In this document: one piece after another, positions 1-8,902 of the stretch
How the letters are laid out: each line of letters starts with the position of its first letter
Position numbering within the stretch: the stretch's first letter is position 1
Origin: Ensifer sp. PDNC004
Lineage (GTDB): Bacteria; Pseudomonadota; Alphaproteobacteria; Rhizobiales; Rhizobiaceae
Assembly: GCF_016919405.1 (NCBI RefSeq)
Contig: NZ_CP070353.1
Location: 2,356,001-2,420,000, forward strand
Direction: 5' to 3'
Length of the DNA stretch: 64,000 nt
The notes under the pieces: model-generated
Databases searched by the model: none
Told to the model about the DNA's origin: nothing
The model's input: only the letters and a program-made list of their open reading frames with translations
Translations under genes and position numbers: made by a program

Positions 1-2041
1 CGACGGCCTCGGCTGCGACGGCCTGGTCCTCCGCTTGGAGGGCGCGGACATTGCGCTGCAGGTCGTCGTAGCGATCATCGAGGTCGCCGCCACCGAAGGG
101 GTCGTTGAACTCCGGCTGCGCGGCGCGCGGCATCGGGGCGGCTTCGCGCACCACCGCCATGGCAGGCTGGGCCGCCATTGCCGGCTCGCGGTTTTCGATG
201 CGTTCCAGCTTGTCGGCGATGTGGACGAGGGTTTCGTGCAGCGCCTCAAAAGTGCGCGCAGTCCGCTCCTCGCTGGAGCGGCTCAAGTCCTCAAGCGTCC
301 GCAGATCTTCGGCGAGCGCCGAGATCGCGGCCAGGTCACCACCGGAGGAGGCCTGCGTTGGGCCGTTCTTGGAATAGGCTTCCATCACCGCTTCGGCCGC
401 CTGGCGGGCGGCTTCGACGATGTATTCGTCGCTGGTCGAGAAATAGTCCTCGAGCGCGGTCATGCGGTTTTCGAAATCGACGGGCATCACGCTCTGGGCG
501 ACGTCCGCCCGCGGCTGGCTGACCAGCGTCGACAAGTTGGCGATCTGGGCTTCAAGGTTCTGAAGCGCCGCGCGGTCGTCGAACGGCGCTGCCTGTGTTT
601 CCTCCAGCCGCTGGGCGATACCGGCGAGGCGATCTTCCAGCCGGTCGAAACGCGGATCGGAAACAGGCTGGGCGCCGTGGGCGTCCAGCTCGTCGATCCG
701 GCGGGCGAGATAGTCCAGCCGCTCGGCCAGAGCGTCGTTGACGCTGCCCTGGTCGAGGGCCTCGATCTTGCGGGAGATATCCGACAGGTAATCGTTAAGG
801 TCCGACTGCGCCGTCCTGTTGCTGCGCTCCATCATCAGCGACAGCTGGTCGAGCCGCTCTTCCAGGCGGGCGGCAGCCTTTTCGCTGGCGAGATCCTCGA
901 CACGGACGGTCAGGGCTTCCAGACGGGCGCTGAGGCCCGAATCGTTCGGGCGCGACAGGCTGTCGATCTGGTGGGAGAGATCGCCGAGCCGGCTTTCGAG
1001 GCGATTGACGAAGCCGGTATCGAGCCCCTGGGTCGTGCGGCTGTTGGCGGCAATGGCGCGGCTGATTTCGTCGAGCCGGCTGTCGAGATCGGCAAACTGC
1101 GAGACGAGGCGGCGATCGTCGGGCTGGATCTGCCGGCCGAGCATTTCGATCGCCTGGGCAACGGCGATAAGCTTGTCTTCGAGCACATCGACGGCGGAGC
1201 TGCTCTTCAGCGAGCCGATCTGCGACTTGATTTCGTCCAACCGATAGGCGAGCGCGACCAGTTCGTCGTCGCGGCTCTGGTCGAACGCGATCAGCCGGTC
1301 CTCGACACCAGTCCAGCGGTTTTCCATGCGGCGCACGCTGTCTTCGCGCGCTAGTCCGTCGATCATCGCGCGCAGGTCGTCGAAATCGCCGCGCAAGGCG
1401 TCGGCCTGAGCTGGCGAGGCCTGACGGCCGAGATGCTGGATACTGTCGGCAAGGCGTTGCATGTCGCCGCGCACGTCTTCGGCGAAGCTGTGATCCTGCG
1501 CCTGGGCCTTGATGCCGCGAATTTCGGAGCGTAGCGAATTCATCTCGCGCGTCAGCCCGTCGGTTATGTCGCGCTTCAGGTCCTGGCGCAAACCGACGAG
1601 GGCTTCGGCGATATCGTTGACGGCCGCGGAGGCGCGCTGCGGCTGGCTGTGAAGCTGGGGGCGCGGCTCTTCGACGTAGCGGTCCTGGACCGGGCGTTCG
1701 GAAATGGGGCGTTCGGAAGCGGGGCGTTCGGGGGCATACCGTTCAGGCCCGCGCTGCGGCAGCCGGTCGCTAAGCGCTGGTCGCTCGCGCGAGGCGCTGA
1801 GGCTGCGCTGGCGTTGCATGATTTCGGCCACGGCATCGCGGGGCGATGCCGTTTCCCGGGCGGGTTCGCGGGCGGGCTGGCGCTCGGGCGGCCTTGGCGC
1901 CGGGTCGCGGGCCGTACCGCTCATCAGGCCTTCGATCCGCGCCTCCAATCCTTCGATGGTGCGGTTCAAGGCGTCGAGCGACGGCCGCTCGCTGTAGGAC
2001 TGGCTGCCTGCGCGCTGAGGATTTGATCGCAATCCACTCAT
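1..2041 (-). CDS. podJ: PodJ-like polar localization factor (N-terminal part, cut by window edge)
   Basis: The reading frame runs from ATG at 2041 to the left edge without a stop, giving about 680 residues of a longer protein. The visible part begins MSGLRSNPQRAGSQ. An Arg/Pro-rich disordered stretch (roughly residues 50-140) is followed by several hundred residues of heptad-patterned segments (repeats such as LDEIKSQI, RLEERLDQL, LDSRLDEI) typical of long coiled coils. In alphaproteobacteria PodJ is a polar scaffold with a cytoplasmic coiled-coil region, one membrane segment and a periplasmic Sel1/peptidoglycan-binding end; the last two would lie outside the window. Position divergent from an acyl-CoA dehydrogenase/fadA/fadB operon matches the S. 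meliloti podJ1 locus as I recall it. Identity is by composition, architecture and neighbours, not by alignment. Confidence 0.8.
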   Translation of the reverse strand, partial: MSGLRSNPQRAGSQSYSERPSLDALNRTIEGLEARIEGLMSGTARDPAPRPPERQPAREPARETASPRDAVAEIMQRQRSLSASRERPALSDRLPQRGPERYAPERPASERPISERPVQDRYVEEPRPQLHSQPQRASAAVNDIAEALVGLRQDLKRDITDGLTREMNSLRSEIRGIKAQAQDHSFAEDVRGDMQRLADSIQHLGRQASPAQADALRGDFDDLRAMIDGLAREDSVRRMENRWTGVEDRLIAFDQSRDDELVALAYRLDEIKSQIGSLKSSSAVDVLEDKLIAVAQAIEMLGRQIQPDDRRLVSQFADLDSRLDEISRAIAANSRTTQGLDTGFVNRLESRLGDLSHQIDSLSRPNDSGLSARLEALTVRVEDLASEKAAARLEERLDQLSLMMERSNRTAQSDLNDYLSDISRKIEALDQGSVNDALAERLDYLARRIDELDAHGAQPVSDPRFDRLEDRLAGIAQRLEETQAAPFDDRAALQNLEAQIANLSTLVSQPRADVAQSVMPVDFENRMTALEDYFSTSDEYIVEAARQAAEAVMEAYSKNGPTQASSGGDLAAISALAEDLRTLEDLSRSSEERTARTFEALHETLVHIADKLERIENREPAMAAQPAMAVVREAAPMPRAAQPEFNDPFGGGDLDDRYDDLQRNVRALQAEDQAVAAEAV

Positions 2042-2517
2042 GTTGTTCTTCGCCCCTGTCGTCGGCCATCTCGAAAGTCGTCACGGAAGAAAACTGCTTT
2101 CTTCACCCCTGTGGCGCTTCCGACGCGGGCAAAACTACAACGATGCGACGCCAGGACAGGTTGCAGCTTTGACCATCTCAACACGCACCTTTCACGAAAC
2201 GTGGTAAACAAGCGGTTAACCTGCGGATGATTTTTTAACGATTTGGCAGGATCGTACGAAGTTGAGGCGCTGCGGTGCCGCCGCCCCACACGCCACCAAA
2301 CTGCACGACACGCAATTTTTGACGTTTACGCAAACGTCAAAATTTTGTAGCATCCGGCCAACGATGCGAGACCGCCCCGGCGGCATCCGCTTTCCCGTGG
2401 AAAAACGGGAGGAGAAGATGCCCTGGAAACAATGAGGATGGCGGCGCATCCGGCATCCTGCAACCGGGCGTCGACGACGACAGACGGCGGCCCGAAGCAC
2501 CATAAGGCGAGGAAAGA
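2042..2517. other. Intergenic region between divergent podJ and the fad operon
   Basis: This 476-base stretch separates two divergent start codons. No convincing gene lies in it. It holds the palindromic operator at 2319-2340 on the fad side. On the podJ side, TAAA-N7-TTAAC (2205-2220) resembles a degenerate CtrA box (TTAA-N7-TTAA). No terminator is visible. Confidence 0.6.
2319..2340. promoter_or_regulatory. Palindromic operator upstream of the beta-oxidation operon
   Basis: Perfect inverted repeat with 9-base arms TTGACGTTT and AAACGTCAA around the spacer ACGC. The same 22 bases, plus flanking TT and AA, recur at 35411-35432, and a shortened relative lies before fadD (56434-56449). The left arm itself reads as a -35 box (TTGACG). 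The pattern resembles, from memory, sites attributed to LiuR-type (MerR family) regulators of branched-chain and fatty acid catabolism in alphaproteobacteria; no such regulator gene is in the window, so the binding protein is an inference. Confidence 0.7.
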
Positions 2518-4314
2518 ATGCCCATCTACAAGGCCCCGGTCGACGATACCCTCTTCATCCTGAACGACGTGCTCGGCATCGAGCGCTACAACAACCTGCC
2601 CGGTTTCGCCGACGCGACACCAGACATGATCGAAGCGATCGTCGGTGAGGCCGCCAAGCTTGCCGAGGAAGCGCTGTTCCCGGTCAATCTGTCCGGCGAC
2701 CAGGAAGGCTGCAAGCGCCGCGAAGACGGTTCGGTCAGCGTGCCGAAGGGCTTCAAGGAAGCCTTCGATCTCTACCGCGAAGGCGGCTGGCTTGGCCTCG
2801 CCGTGCCGGAAGAATTCGGCGGCCAGGGGCTGCCCTATACCCTGCACACCGCCGTCGGCGAATACATGTCGTCGGCCAACATGGCGCTGACCATGTATCC
2901 GGGCCTGACCCAAGGCGCGATCGCCGCGATCCTGGTTCACGGTACCGACGAGCAGAAGCAGGCCTATCTGCCGAAGATGGTCGCCGGCACCTGGACCGGT
3001 ACGATGAACCTGACCGAGCCGCATTGCGGCACGGACCTCGGCCTCTTGCGCACCAAAGCGGTGCCCACCGGCAACGGCGCCTACAAGATCTCCGGCCAGA
3101 AGATTTTCATCTCGGCCGGCGAACACGACATGTCCGACAACATCATCCACCTGGTGCTCGCCCGCATCGAGGGCGCGCCTGAGGGAGTGAAGGGCATTTC
3201 GCTGTTCATCGTGCCGAAGTTCAAGCTGAACGCCGATGGCGAACCGGGCGAACGCAACGGCGTTTCCTGCGGCGCGATCGAACACAAGATGGGCATCCAC
3301 GGCAACTCCACCTGCGTCATGAACTATGACGAGGCCGAGGGCTATCTCATCGGCACGGAGAACAAGGGCCTCAATGCCATGTTCGTGATGATGAACGAGG
3401 CTCGCCTGGGCGTCGGCCTGCAGGGTCTCTCGGTTGCCGAAGTCGCCTACCAGAACGCCGCCAACTATGCCCGCGACCGCATCCAGGGCCGCTCGCTTTC
3501 CGGCCCGAAGGCGCCGGACAAGAAGGCCGACCCGATCATCGTGCATCCGGACGTCCGCCGCACGCTGATGACGATCAGGGCCTTCAACGAAGCCGGTCGC
3601 GCCTTCACGCTCTGGACGGCGCTGAAATCCGACATCGCGCACCGTTCCGACAATGAAGCCGACCGCCAGACAGCAGACGACATTCTCGGCCTGATGACCC
3701 CGATCCTCAAGGGCGTCATGACCGACAAGGGCTTCGACCATGCCGTCATGGCGCAGCAGATGTTCGGCGGCCACGGCTATATCGAAGAGCATGGCATGAG
3801 CCAGTATGTCCGCGATGCCCGCATCGCGATGATCTACGAAGGCGCCAACGGCATCCAGGCGCTCGACCTCGTCGGCCGCAAGCTCGGCCTCAACGGCGGT
3901 CGTGCGGTCATGGCGCTGTTCAAGGAAATCGGCGATTTCTGCGAGGAGAACCGTAGCAACGAAAAGCTCGCCGCCTATACCAAGGCGCTGAAGAAGGGCC
4001 TCAACGACCTGCAGGCGGCCACCATGTGGTTCATGCAGAACGCCATGGCCAAGCCCGACAATGCCGGCGCCGGCTCGACCGACTACATGCACCTCTTCGG
4101 CCTCGTCGTGCTTGGCTACATGTGGGCGAAGATCGCCAAGACCGCCGAGGAAAAGCTTGCCTCTGGCGAAACGGCGCGTGCAGACTATCTGAGGAACAAG
4201 CTGATCACCGCGACCTTCTTCATGGAAAGGATCCTGCCGGAAACGGCCCTGCGCAAGGCCCGCATCGAAACCGGCGCCGACACGCTGATGGCGCTCGACG
4301 CAGCCGCTTTCTAA
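2518..4314 (+). CDS. Acyl-CoA dehydrogenase, long form with C-terminal extension
   Basis: 598 residues, FAD-dependent first step of beta-oxidation (acyl-CoA to trans-2-enoyl-CoA). The protein opens with the short N-terminal [10 protein letters not shown] segment of the 590-600 residue subgroup (the group that includes DmdC), then the usual N-terminal helical, middle beta ([16 protein letters not shown]) and C-terminal helical domains, and a further C-terminal helical extension after about residue 465. The YEGANGIQ motif places the probable catalytic base at Glu441. Start chosen because GAGGAAAG precedes the ATG. It is the first gene of an operon with fadA, a lipoprotein gene and fadB, downstream of a palindromic operator. 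Substrate chain length cannot be told; a methylmercaptopropionyl-CoA or branched substrate is possible. Confidence 0.93.
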   Translation: MPIYKAPVDDTLFILNDVLGIERYNNLPGFADATPDMIEAIVGEAAKLAEEALFPVNLSGDQEGCKRREDGSVSVPKGFKEAFDLYREGGWLGLAVPEEFGGQGLPYTLHTAVGEYMSSANMALTMYPGLTQGAIAAILVHGTDEQKQAYLPKMVAGTWTGTMNLTEPHCGTDLGLLRTKAVPTGNGAYKISGQKIFISAGEHDMSDNIIHLVLARIEGAPEGVKGISLFIVPKFKLNADGEPGERNGVSCGAIEHKMGIHGNSTCVMNYDEAEGYLIGTENKGLNAMFVMMNEARLGVGLQGLSVAEVAYQNAANYARDRIQGRSLSGPKAPDKKADPIIVHPDVRRTLMTIRAFNEAGRAFTLWTALKSDIAHRSDNEADRQTADDILGLMTPILKGVMTDKGFDHAVMAQQMFGGHGYIEEHGMSQYVRDARIAMIYEGANGIQALDLVGRKLGLNGGRAVMALFKEIGDFCEENRSNEKLAAYTKALKKGLNDLQAATMWFMQNAMAKPDNAGAGSTDYMHLFGLVVLGYMWAKIAKTAEEKLASGETARADYLRNKLITATFFMERILPETALRKARIETGADTLMALDAAAF

Positions 4315-4385
4315 TCTCGTCGCGGAAGCGATCTAACATGTTTGACGGGCAGCACCTGACGGTGCTGCCGAAAGGGAGATGAGAC

Positions 4386-5594
4386 ATGACGAAAGTCTTC
4401 GTTTACGACCACGTGCGCACGCCGCGCGGCCGTGGCAAGAAGGACGGATCGCTGCACGAAGTGCCGTCCGTTCGGCTCGCCGCCAAGATGCTGGAAGCGG
4501 TGCGTGACCGCAACGACCTCGACACGTCGACCGTCGACGACATCATCATGGGCTGCGTCGATCCGGTGATGGACGCAGGCGCGGTGATCCCGAAGGCTGC
4601 CGCCTTCGAAGCCGGCTATTCGACCCGTGCACCGGGCATGCAGATCTCGCGCTTCTGCGCTTCCGGCCTCGACGCCGTCAACTTCGGCGCGGCGAAGATC
4701 GCGCAAGGCGCCGACGACATCGTCATTGCCGGCGGCGTTGAATCGATGTCGCGCGTCGGCCTCGGCATGTCCGGCGGCGCCTGGTTCATGGACCCCTCGG
4801 TCAATCTGCCGGCCTTCTTCATGCCGCAGGGCGTTTCGGCCGACCTGATCGCTACCAAGTACGGCTTCAGCCGCGACGATGTCGACGCCTATGCGGTGGA
4901 AAGCCAGAAGCGCGCCGCGCATGCCTGGGAAAAGGGCTACTTCAAGAAGTCCGTCGTTCCCTTCAAGGACCAGAACGGTCTCACCATCCTCGACCGCGAC
5001 GAGCACATGCGTCCGGGCACCGACATGCAGGCCCTCGCCTCGCTCAACCCGTCGTTCCAGATGCCGGGCGAAATGGGTGGCTTCGAGGCGGTCGGCATCC
5101 AGGCACACCCTGAAATCGAGAAGATCAACTACGTGCACCACGCCGGCAATTCGTCCGGGATCGTCGACGGTGCAGCAGCCGTGCTGCTCGGCTCCAAGGC
5201 CGGCGGCGAGAGCATGGGCCTGAAGCCGCGCGCCCGCATTCGCGCCTTCGCCAACATCGGCTCCGATCCGGCGCTGATGCTGACCGGCCCGGTCGACGTC
5301 ACCGAGAAGCTCCTGAAGCGCGCCGACATGAAGCTGTCGGACATCGACCTCTTCGAGCTCAACGAAGCCTTTGCGGCGGTCGTGCTGCGCTACATGCAGG
5401 CCTTCGACATCCCGCACGACAAGATCAACGTCAACGGCGGCGCGATCGCCATGGGCCATCCGCTCGGCGCGACCGGCGCGATGATCCTCGGCACCGTGCT
5501 CGACGAACTGGAGCGCCGCGATCTCAACACCGCGCTCGTCACCCTTTGCATCGGCGCCGGCATGGGCACGGCCACGATCATCGAAAGGGTCTGA
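4386..5594 (+). CDS. fadA: Acetyl-CoA acyltransferase (thiolase)
   Basis: 402 residues, thiolase family. It cleaves 3-ketoacyl-CoA with CoA as the last step of beta-oxidation. Visible catalytic features are the nucleophile Cys91 in SRFCASGLDAVN, the NEAFAAV motif, the HPLGATGA motif with the catalytic His, and the C-terminal CIGAGMGTA motif with the second Cys. GGGAG precedes the ATG. It lies 71 bases after the acyl-CoA dehydrogenase gene and directly before the lipoprotein gene, so it is part of the same operon and probably partners FadB in a trifunctional complex. Thiolases of this group can also serve as biosynthetic acetoacetyl-CoA thiolases; the operon favours degradation. Confidence 0.93.
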   Translation: MTKVFVYDHVRTPRGRGKKDGSLHEVPSVRLAAKMLEAVRDRNDLDTSTVDDIIMGCVDPVMDAGAVIPKAAAFEAGYSTRAPGMQISRFCASGLDAVNFGAAKIAQGADDIVIAGGVESMSRVGLGMSGGAWFMDPSVNLPAFFMPQGVSADLIATKYGFSRDDVDAYAVESQKRAAHAWEKGYFKKSVVPFKDQNGLTILDRDEHMRPGTDMQALASLNPSFQMPGEMGGFEAVGIQAHPEIEKINYVHHAGNSSGIVDGAAAVLLGSKAGGESMGLKPRARIRAFANIGSDPALMLTGPVDVTEKLLKRADMKLSDIDLFELNEAFAAVVLRYMQAFDIPHDKINVNGGAIAMGHPLGATGAMILGTVLDELERRDLNTALVTLCIGAGMGTATIIERV

Positions 5595-5596
5595 CG

Positions 5597-6010
5597 ATGG
5601 ACGTGATGCGCCGCACCCTTCTTGGACTGATGGGCCTGGGGCTGCTTGCAGCCGCGGGCTGCGTCTCCGACGAGGAGGAAGGCGGCGACAGCTTCACGCT
5701 CACCGGTGCGATCACAAATGTCGCCAGCGGCCCGGTTCCAGTCGGCACCGTCACGATCCGGCTCGAAGAGCAGGGCGTGATGGACGTCGCCGCCAAGCTG
5801 ATCGCCGAGACGTCTGTCGTCAGCGACGGCAAGGCCACCCGCGTGCCCTTCGTGCTGCAGGTGCCGAAGCCCGAACTCGACAAGGCTGTCGACGCCGGCT
5901 TCAGCATCCGTGTCGAGCGCGACGGGCGGCTGATCGCCACCAACACCAGCAAGCAACGTTACAGCGGCGGATCGAACGTCTCGCTGCAGATCGAACCCAT
6001 TCTCTACTGA
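5597..6010 (+). CDS. Small YbaY/YscW-like lipoprotein inside the fad operon
   Basis: 137 residues. The start at 5597 follows the fadA stop by two bases, with GAAAGGG overlapping the end of fadA as ribosome site. Residues 1-22 form a lipoprotein signal (arginines, hydrophobic core, lipobox LAAAGC, Cys21 or so as the lipidated residue), followed by an acidic DEEEGG linker. The mature part (FTLTGAITN...VPVGTVTIRLEE...PFVLQVP...FSIRVERDGRLIATN) has the alternating pattern of the YbaY/YscW beta-sandwich family (small lipoproteins, some acting as secretin pilots). It ends 11 bases before fadB, so it is translated from the beta-oxidation message. Why an envelope lipoprotein sits there is unknown. 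Family assignment is by pattern only. Confidence 0.8.
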   Translation: MDVMRRTLLGLMGLGLLAAAGCVSDEEEGGDSFTLTGAITNVASGPVPVGTVTIRLEEQGVMDVAAKLIAETSVVSDGKATRVPFVLQVPKPELDKAVDAGFSIRVERDGRLIATNTSKQRYSGGSNVSLQIEPILY

Positions 6011-6021
6011 GGGGGAGAACC

Positions 6022-8238
6022 ATGACGAATTACACCAATTTCAAGATAGAGACCGACGCCGACGGCATTGCACTCGTCACCTGGGACATGCCCGAGAAGT
6101 CGATGAACGTCTTCACCCAGGAGGTGATGGAAGAGCTGAACGCCATCGTCGACCAGACCACTGCCGATGCGGCGGTCAAAGGCGTCGTCTTCACGTCGGG
6201 CAAGTCGAGCTTCTCCGGCGGCGCCGATCTCTCGATGATCAAGTCGATGTTCACCTTCCAGCAGGAAGAAAAGAAGAAGGATCCGGATAACGCCGCCCAG
6301 AAGCTCTTCGATCTGGTCGGCCGCATGACGGGCCTGTTCCGCAAGCTCGAAACCTCCGGCAAGCCCTGGGTCTCGGCGATCAACGGCACCTGCATGGGCG
6401 GGGCCTTCGAGCTTTCGCTTGCCTGCCACGGCCGCGTCGCTTCCAATTCCAAGTCGGTGAAGATCGCTCTGCCGGAAGTCAAGGTCGGCATCTTCCCGGG
6501 CGCCGGCGGCACCCAGCGCGTGCCGCGCCTCACCAACGCGCAGGACGCGCTGCAGATGATGACGACGGGCTCGTCGCTGACGGCGGCCCGCGCCAAGGCG
6601 ATGGGCCTCGTGCATGAAGTGGTCGACGCCGATAAGCTGGTCGACGCCGCCAAGGCGATGATCAAGAACGGCCTGAAGCCGGTGCAGCCCTGGGACGAGA
6701 AGGGCTATAAGGTTCCCGGCGGCGGCATCTGGACGCCGGCCTCGGCCCAGCTCTGGCCGGCCGCTTCCGGCATCCTGCGCCGCGAGACCTACGGCAACTA
6801 TCCGGGCGCCGTCGCGATCCTGAAGTGTGTCTATGAAGGCCTGCAAGTGCCTTTCGACACCGCGCTCAAGATCGAGCAGCGTTACTTCACCGAGATCCTT
6901 CAGACGACCGAAGCCTTCTCGATGATCCGCTCGCTGTTCGTCTCGATGCAGGAACTCGGCAAGGGTGCCCGCCGCCCGGCCGGCGTACCGAAGTCGGAGT
7001 TCAAGCATGTGGGCGTCGTCGGCGCCGGCTTCATGGGCGCCTCGATCGCCTATGTGACGGCCGCTGCCGGCATTGCCGTGACGCTGATCGACCGCGACAT
7101 GGAAGCGGCCGAAAAGGGCAAGGCGCATTCGGAAGGCCTGGTGAAGGATTCGGTCGGCAAGGGCCGCCTGACCAAGGAAGAAGGCGAAGCGCTGCTTGGC
7201 CGTATTACGCCCTCTGCCGACTACAACGATCTCAAGACCGCCGGTCTCGTCGTCGAAGCGGTGTTCGAGGATCGCCAGGTCAAGAAGGACGTGATCGAGA
7301 AGGTGGAAGCGGTGATTGCCGAGGACGCGATCTTTGCGTCCAACACCTCGACGCTGCCGATCACCGGTCTTGCCAAGAACTCCAAACGCCCGAGCCAGTT
7401 CATCGGCGTCCACTTCTTCTCACCGGTCGAGAAGATGATGCTGACGGAAGTGATCCTAGGCAAGGAGAGTGGCGACAGGGCACTCGCCGTGGCACTCGAC
7501 TATGTGGCCGCGATCAAGAAGACGCCGATCGTCGTCAACGACACGCGCGGCTTCTACGTCAACCGCTGCGTCTTCCGCTACATCCACGAAGCCTATGACA
7601 TGCTGATCGAAGGCGTGCCGCCGGCGATGATCGAGAATGCCGCCAAGATGGCCGGCATGCCGGTCGGCCCGCTGTCGCTCAACGACGAAGTGGCGATCGA
7701 CCTCAGCCAGAAGATCCTCAAGGCCACCGTCGCCGACCTCGGCGAAAAGGCCGTCGATCCCAAGCACCTGGCGCTGATCAACAAGCTGGTCGACGATCTC
7801 GACCGCCGCGGCCGCAAGAACAGCAAGGGCTTCTACGAGTACCCGGCCAAGCCTGCCAAGAAGTATCTGTGGCCGGAGTTGAAGACGCTCTATCCGCAGA
7901 AGAACGCCGACAAGATCGATGTCGAGGTGCTGAAGCAGCGGCTTCTGGCCACGATCGCGCTCGAAGCGGCCCGCACCATGGAAGAAGGCATCGTCACCGA
8001 TCCGCGCGAAGCCGACGTCGGCTCGATCCTCGGATTCGGCTTTGCGCCCTACACAGGCGGCACGCTCTCCTACATCGACGGCATGGGCGTAAAGACCTTC
8101 GTCGAGATGTGCGAAAAGCTCGCCAAGGACTATGGCGACCACTTCAAGCCGACGGCGCTCTTGAAGGAAATGGCCGAACGGGGCGAGACCTTCTACGGCC
8201 GCTTCGATCCCTACGGCGAGAAGAAGCAGGCGGCGTAA
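6022..8238 (+). CDS. fadB: Fatty acid oxidation complex alpha subunit (enoyl-CoA hydratase / 3-hydroxyacyl-CoA dehydrogenase)
   Basis: 738 residues, two enzymes fused. The N-terminal crotonase domain (about 1-190) has the oxyanion-hole segments FSGGADLSM and GTCMGGAFE and the two catalytic glutamates at Glu130 and Glu152 (LPEVKVGIFPGAGG). The central NAD-binding Rossmann domain starts at Gly334 (GAGFMGASIAY), and HFFSPV supplies the catalytic His464 of 3-hydroxyacyl-CoA dehydrogenase. A C-terminal helical dehydrogenase domain follows (GFYVNRCVFRY and onwards). GGGGGAG lies upstream of the ATG. It is the last gene of the operon and is followed by a strong terminator. With FadA it would run three steps of beta-oxidation. 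Confidence 0.95.
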   Translation: MTNYTNFKIETDADGIALVTWDMPEKSMNVFTQEVMEELNAIVDQTTADAAVKGVVFTSGKSSFSGGADLSMIKSMFTFQQEEKKKDPDNAAQKLFDLVGRMTGLFRKLETSGKPWVSAINGTCMGGAFELSLACHGRVASNSKSVKIALPEVKVGIFPGAGGTQRVPRLTNAQDALQMMTTGSSLTAARAKAMGLVHEVVDADKLVDAAKAMIKNGLKPVQPWDEKGYKVPGGGIWTPASAQLWPAASGILRRETYGNYPGAVAILKCVYEGLQVPFDTALKIEQRYFTEILQTTEAFSMIRSLFVSMQELGKGARRPAGVPKSEFKHVGVVGAGFMGASIAYVTAAAGIAVTLIDRDMEAAEKGKAHSEGLVKDSVGKGRLTKEEGEALLGRITPSADYNDLKTAGLVVEAVFEDRQVKKDVIEKVEAVIAEDAIFASNTSTLPITGLAKNSKRPSQFIGVHFFSPVEKMMLTEVILGKESGDRALAVALDYVAAIKKTPIVVNDTRGFYVNRCVFRYIHEAYDMLIEGVPPAMIENAAKMAGMPVGPLSLNDEVAIDLSQKILKATVADLGEKAVDPKHLALINKLVDDLDRRGRKNSKGFYEYPAKPAKKYLWPELKTLYPQKNADKIDVEVLKQRLLATIALEAARTMEEGIVTDPREADVGSILGFGFAPYTGGTLSYIDGMGVKTFVEMCEKLAKDYGDHFKPTALLKEMAERGETFYGRFDPYGEKKQAA

Positions 8239-8260
8239 GGCCCGCTCATCGCATTGGAAG

Positions 8261-8284
8261 CAGGCCCCTCGGGGCCTGTTTTCG
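8261..8284 (+). terminator. Intrinsic terminator after fadB
   Basis: Perfect 8-base stem CAGGCCCC / GGGGCCTG with a TC loop region, followed by TTTTCGTTT. It lies 23 bases after the fadB stop and ends the beta-oxidation operon. Confidence 0.85.
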
Positions 8285-8400
8285 TTTGAGCACGGCTCAT
8301 TCGAGGCCCTTGCCGGCTCAACGCCCACCCGGCCGCCTTCACCCTGTTACAGTTCTGGTGCTAGGGCCGCGCGGATGGAACCGCGACCCACGACGAAGCC

Positions 8401-8829
8401 ATGACGAAAACGACATTCCGCGCCGCCGTCCCCGGGGACGAACCTTATCTGCACTGGCTCGAAGAAGCCTGCATGCGCGACTATGCCGTCGCACTCTGGG
8501 GCAGTTGGCGCCCGCGTCCGGCGGATGCGCTGATCCTCGATGAACATCGCCTCATCGTTGCAGACGGCGAAGATGCCGGCTGTGTTTCGGTGACGCCGCG
8601 CGCGGACCATCTCTGGGTGAACAAGCTCTATGTCGCGCCCGCATATCAGAAGCGTGGCTACGGGGCTTTCGCCCTGAGGCAGGTGCTTGGCGAGGCGGCA
8701 GCGTTCGGCCTGCCCGTGCGGCTCAGCGTGCTGACAACCAATCCGGCAGTCGCATTTTACCGGCGCGAAGGCCTTGTGATCTATGAGGAAACCGCGGAAC
8801 GGCGCTTCATGACATCGCGGGCGCGTTAA
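8401..8829 (+). CDS. GNAT family N-acetyltransferase
   Basis: 142 residues. The acetyl-CoA binding motif A is visible as LYVAPAYQKRGYGAFAL (pattern V-x3-Y-Q-x-R-G-x-G), preceded by the beta strand WVNKLYV, and the C-terminal NPAVAFYRREGLVIYEE segment is the usual motif B. N-terminal TKTTFRAAVPGDEPYL matches the first strand of the fold. Single gene after the fad terminator; the acceptor cannot be inferred. No strong ribosome site is seen before the ATG. Confidence 0.85.
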   Translation: MTKTTFRAAVPGDEPYLHWLEEACMRDYAVALWGSWRPRPADALILDEHRLIVADGEDAGCVSVTPRADHLWVNKLYVAPAYQKRGYGAFALRQVLGEAAAFGLPVRLSVLTTNPAVAFYRREGLVIYEETAERRFMTSRAR

Positions 8830-8902
8830 GCTTATCAGCATCTTCTGATTGACGCCCTCCGTGCGGGGGCGCATCCTCCGCGACTTCAGAGGGGGACACG
8901 CC

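Noticed and set aside
35-1354. Long plus-strand open frame (439 codons) opposite podJ
   Set aside because: The minus strand carries a continuous coiled-coil PodJ-like product through the whole region; the plus frame is its GC-rich antisense shadow with no family pattern.
2205-2220. CtrA box in the podJ upstream region (TAAA-N7-TTAAC)
   Set aside because: One half mismatches the consensus and the site is not repeated; kept only as a remark in the intergenic entry.
2326-4092. Long minus-strand open frame (588 codons) opposite the acyl-CoA dehydrogenase gene
   Set aside because: The plus strand is an unmistakable acyl-CoA dehydrogenase with a ribosome site and operon context; the antisense product shows no recognisable domain.
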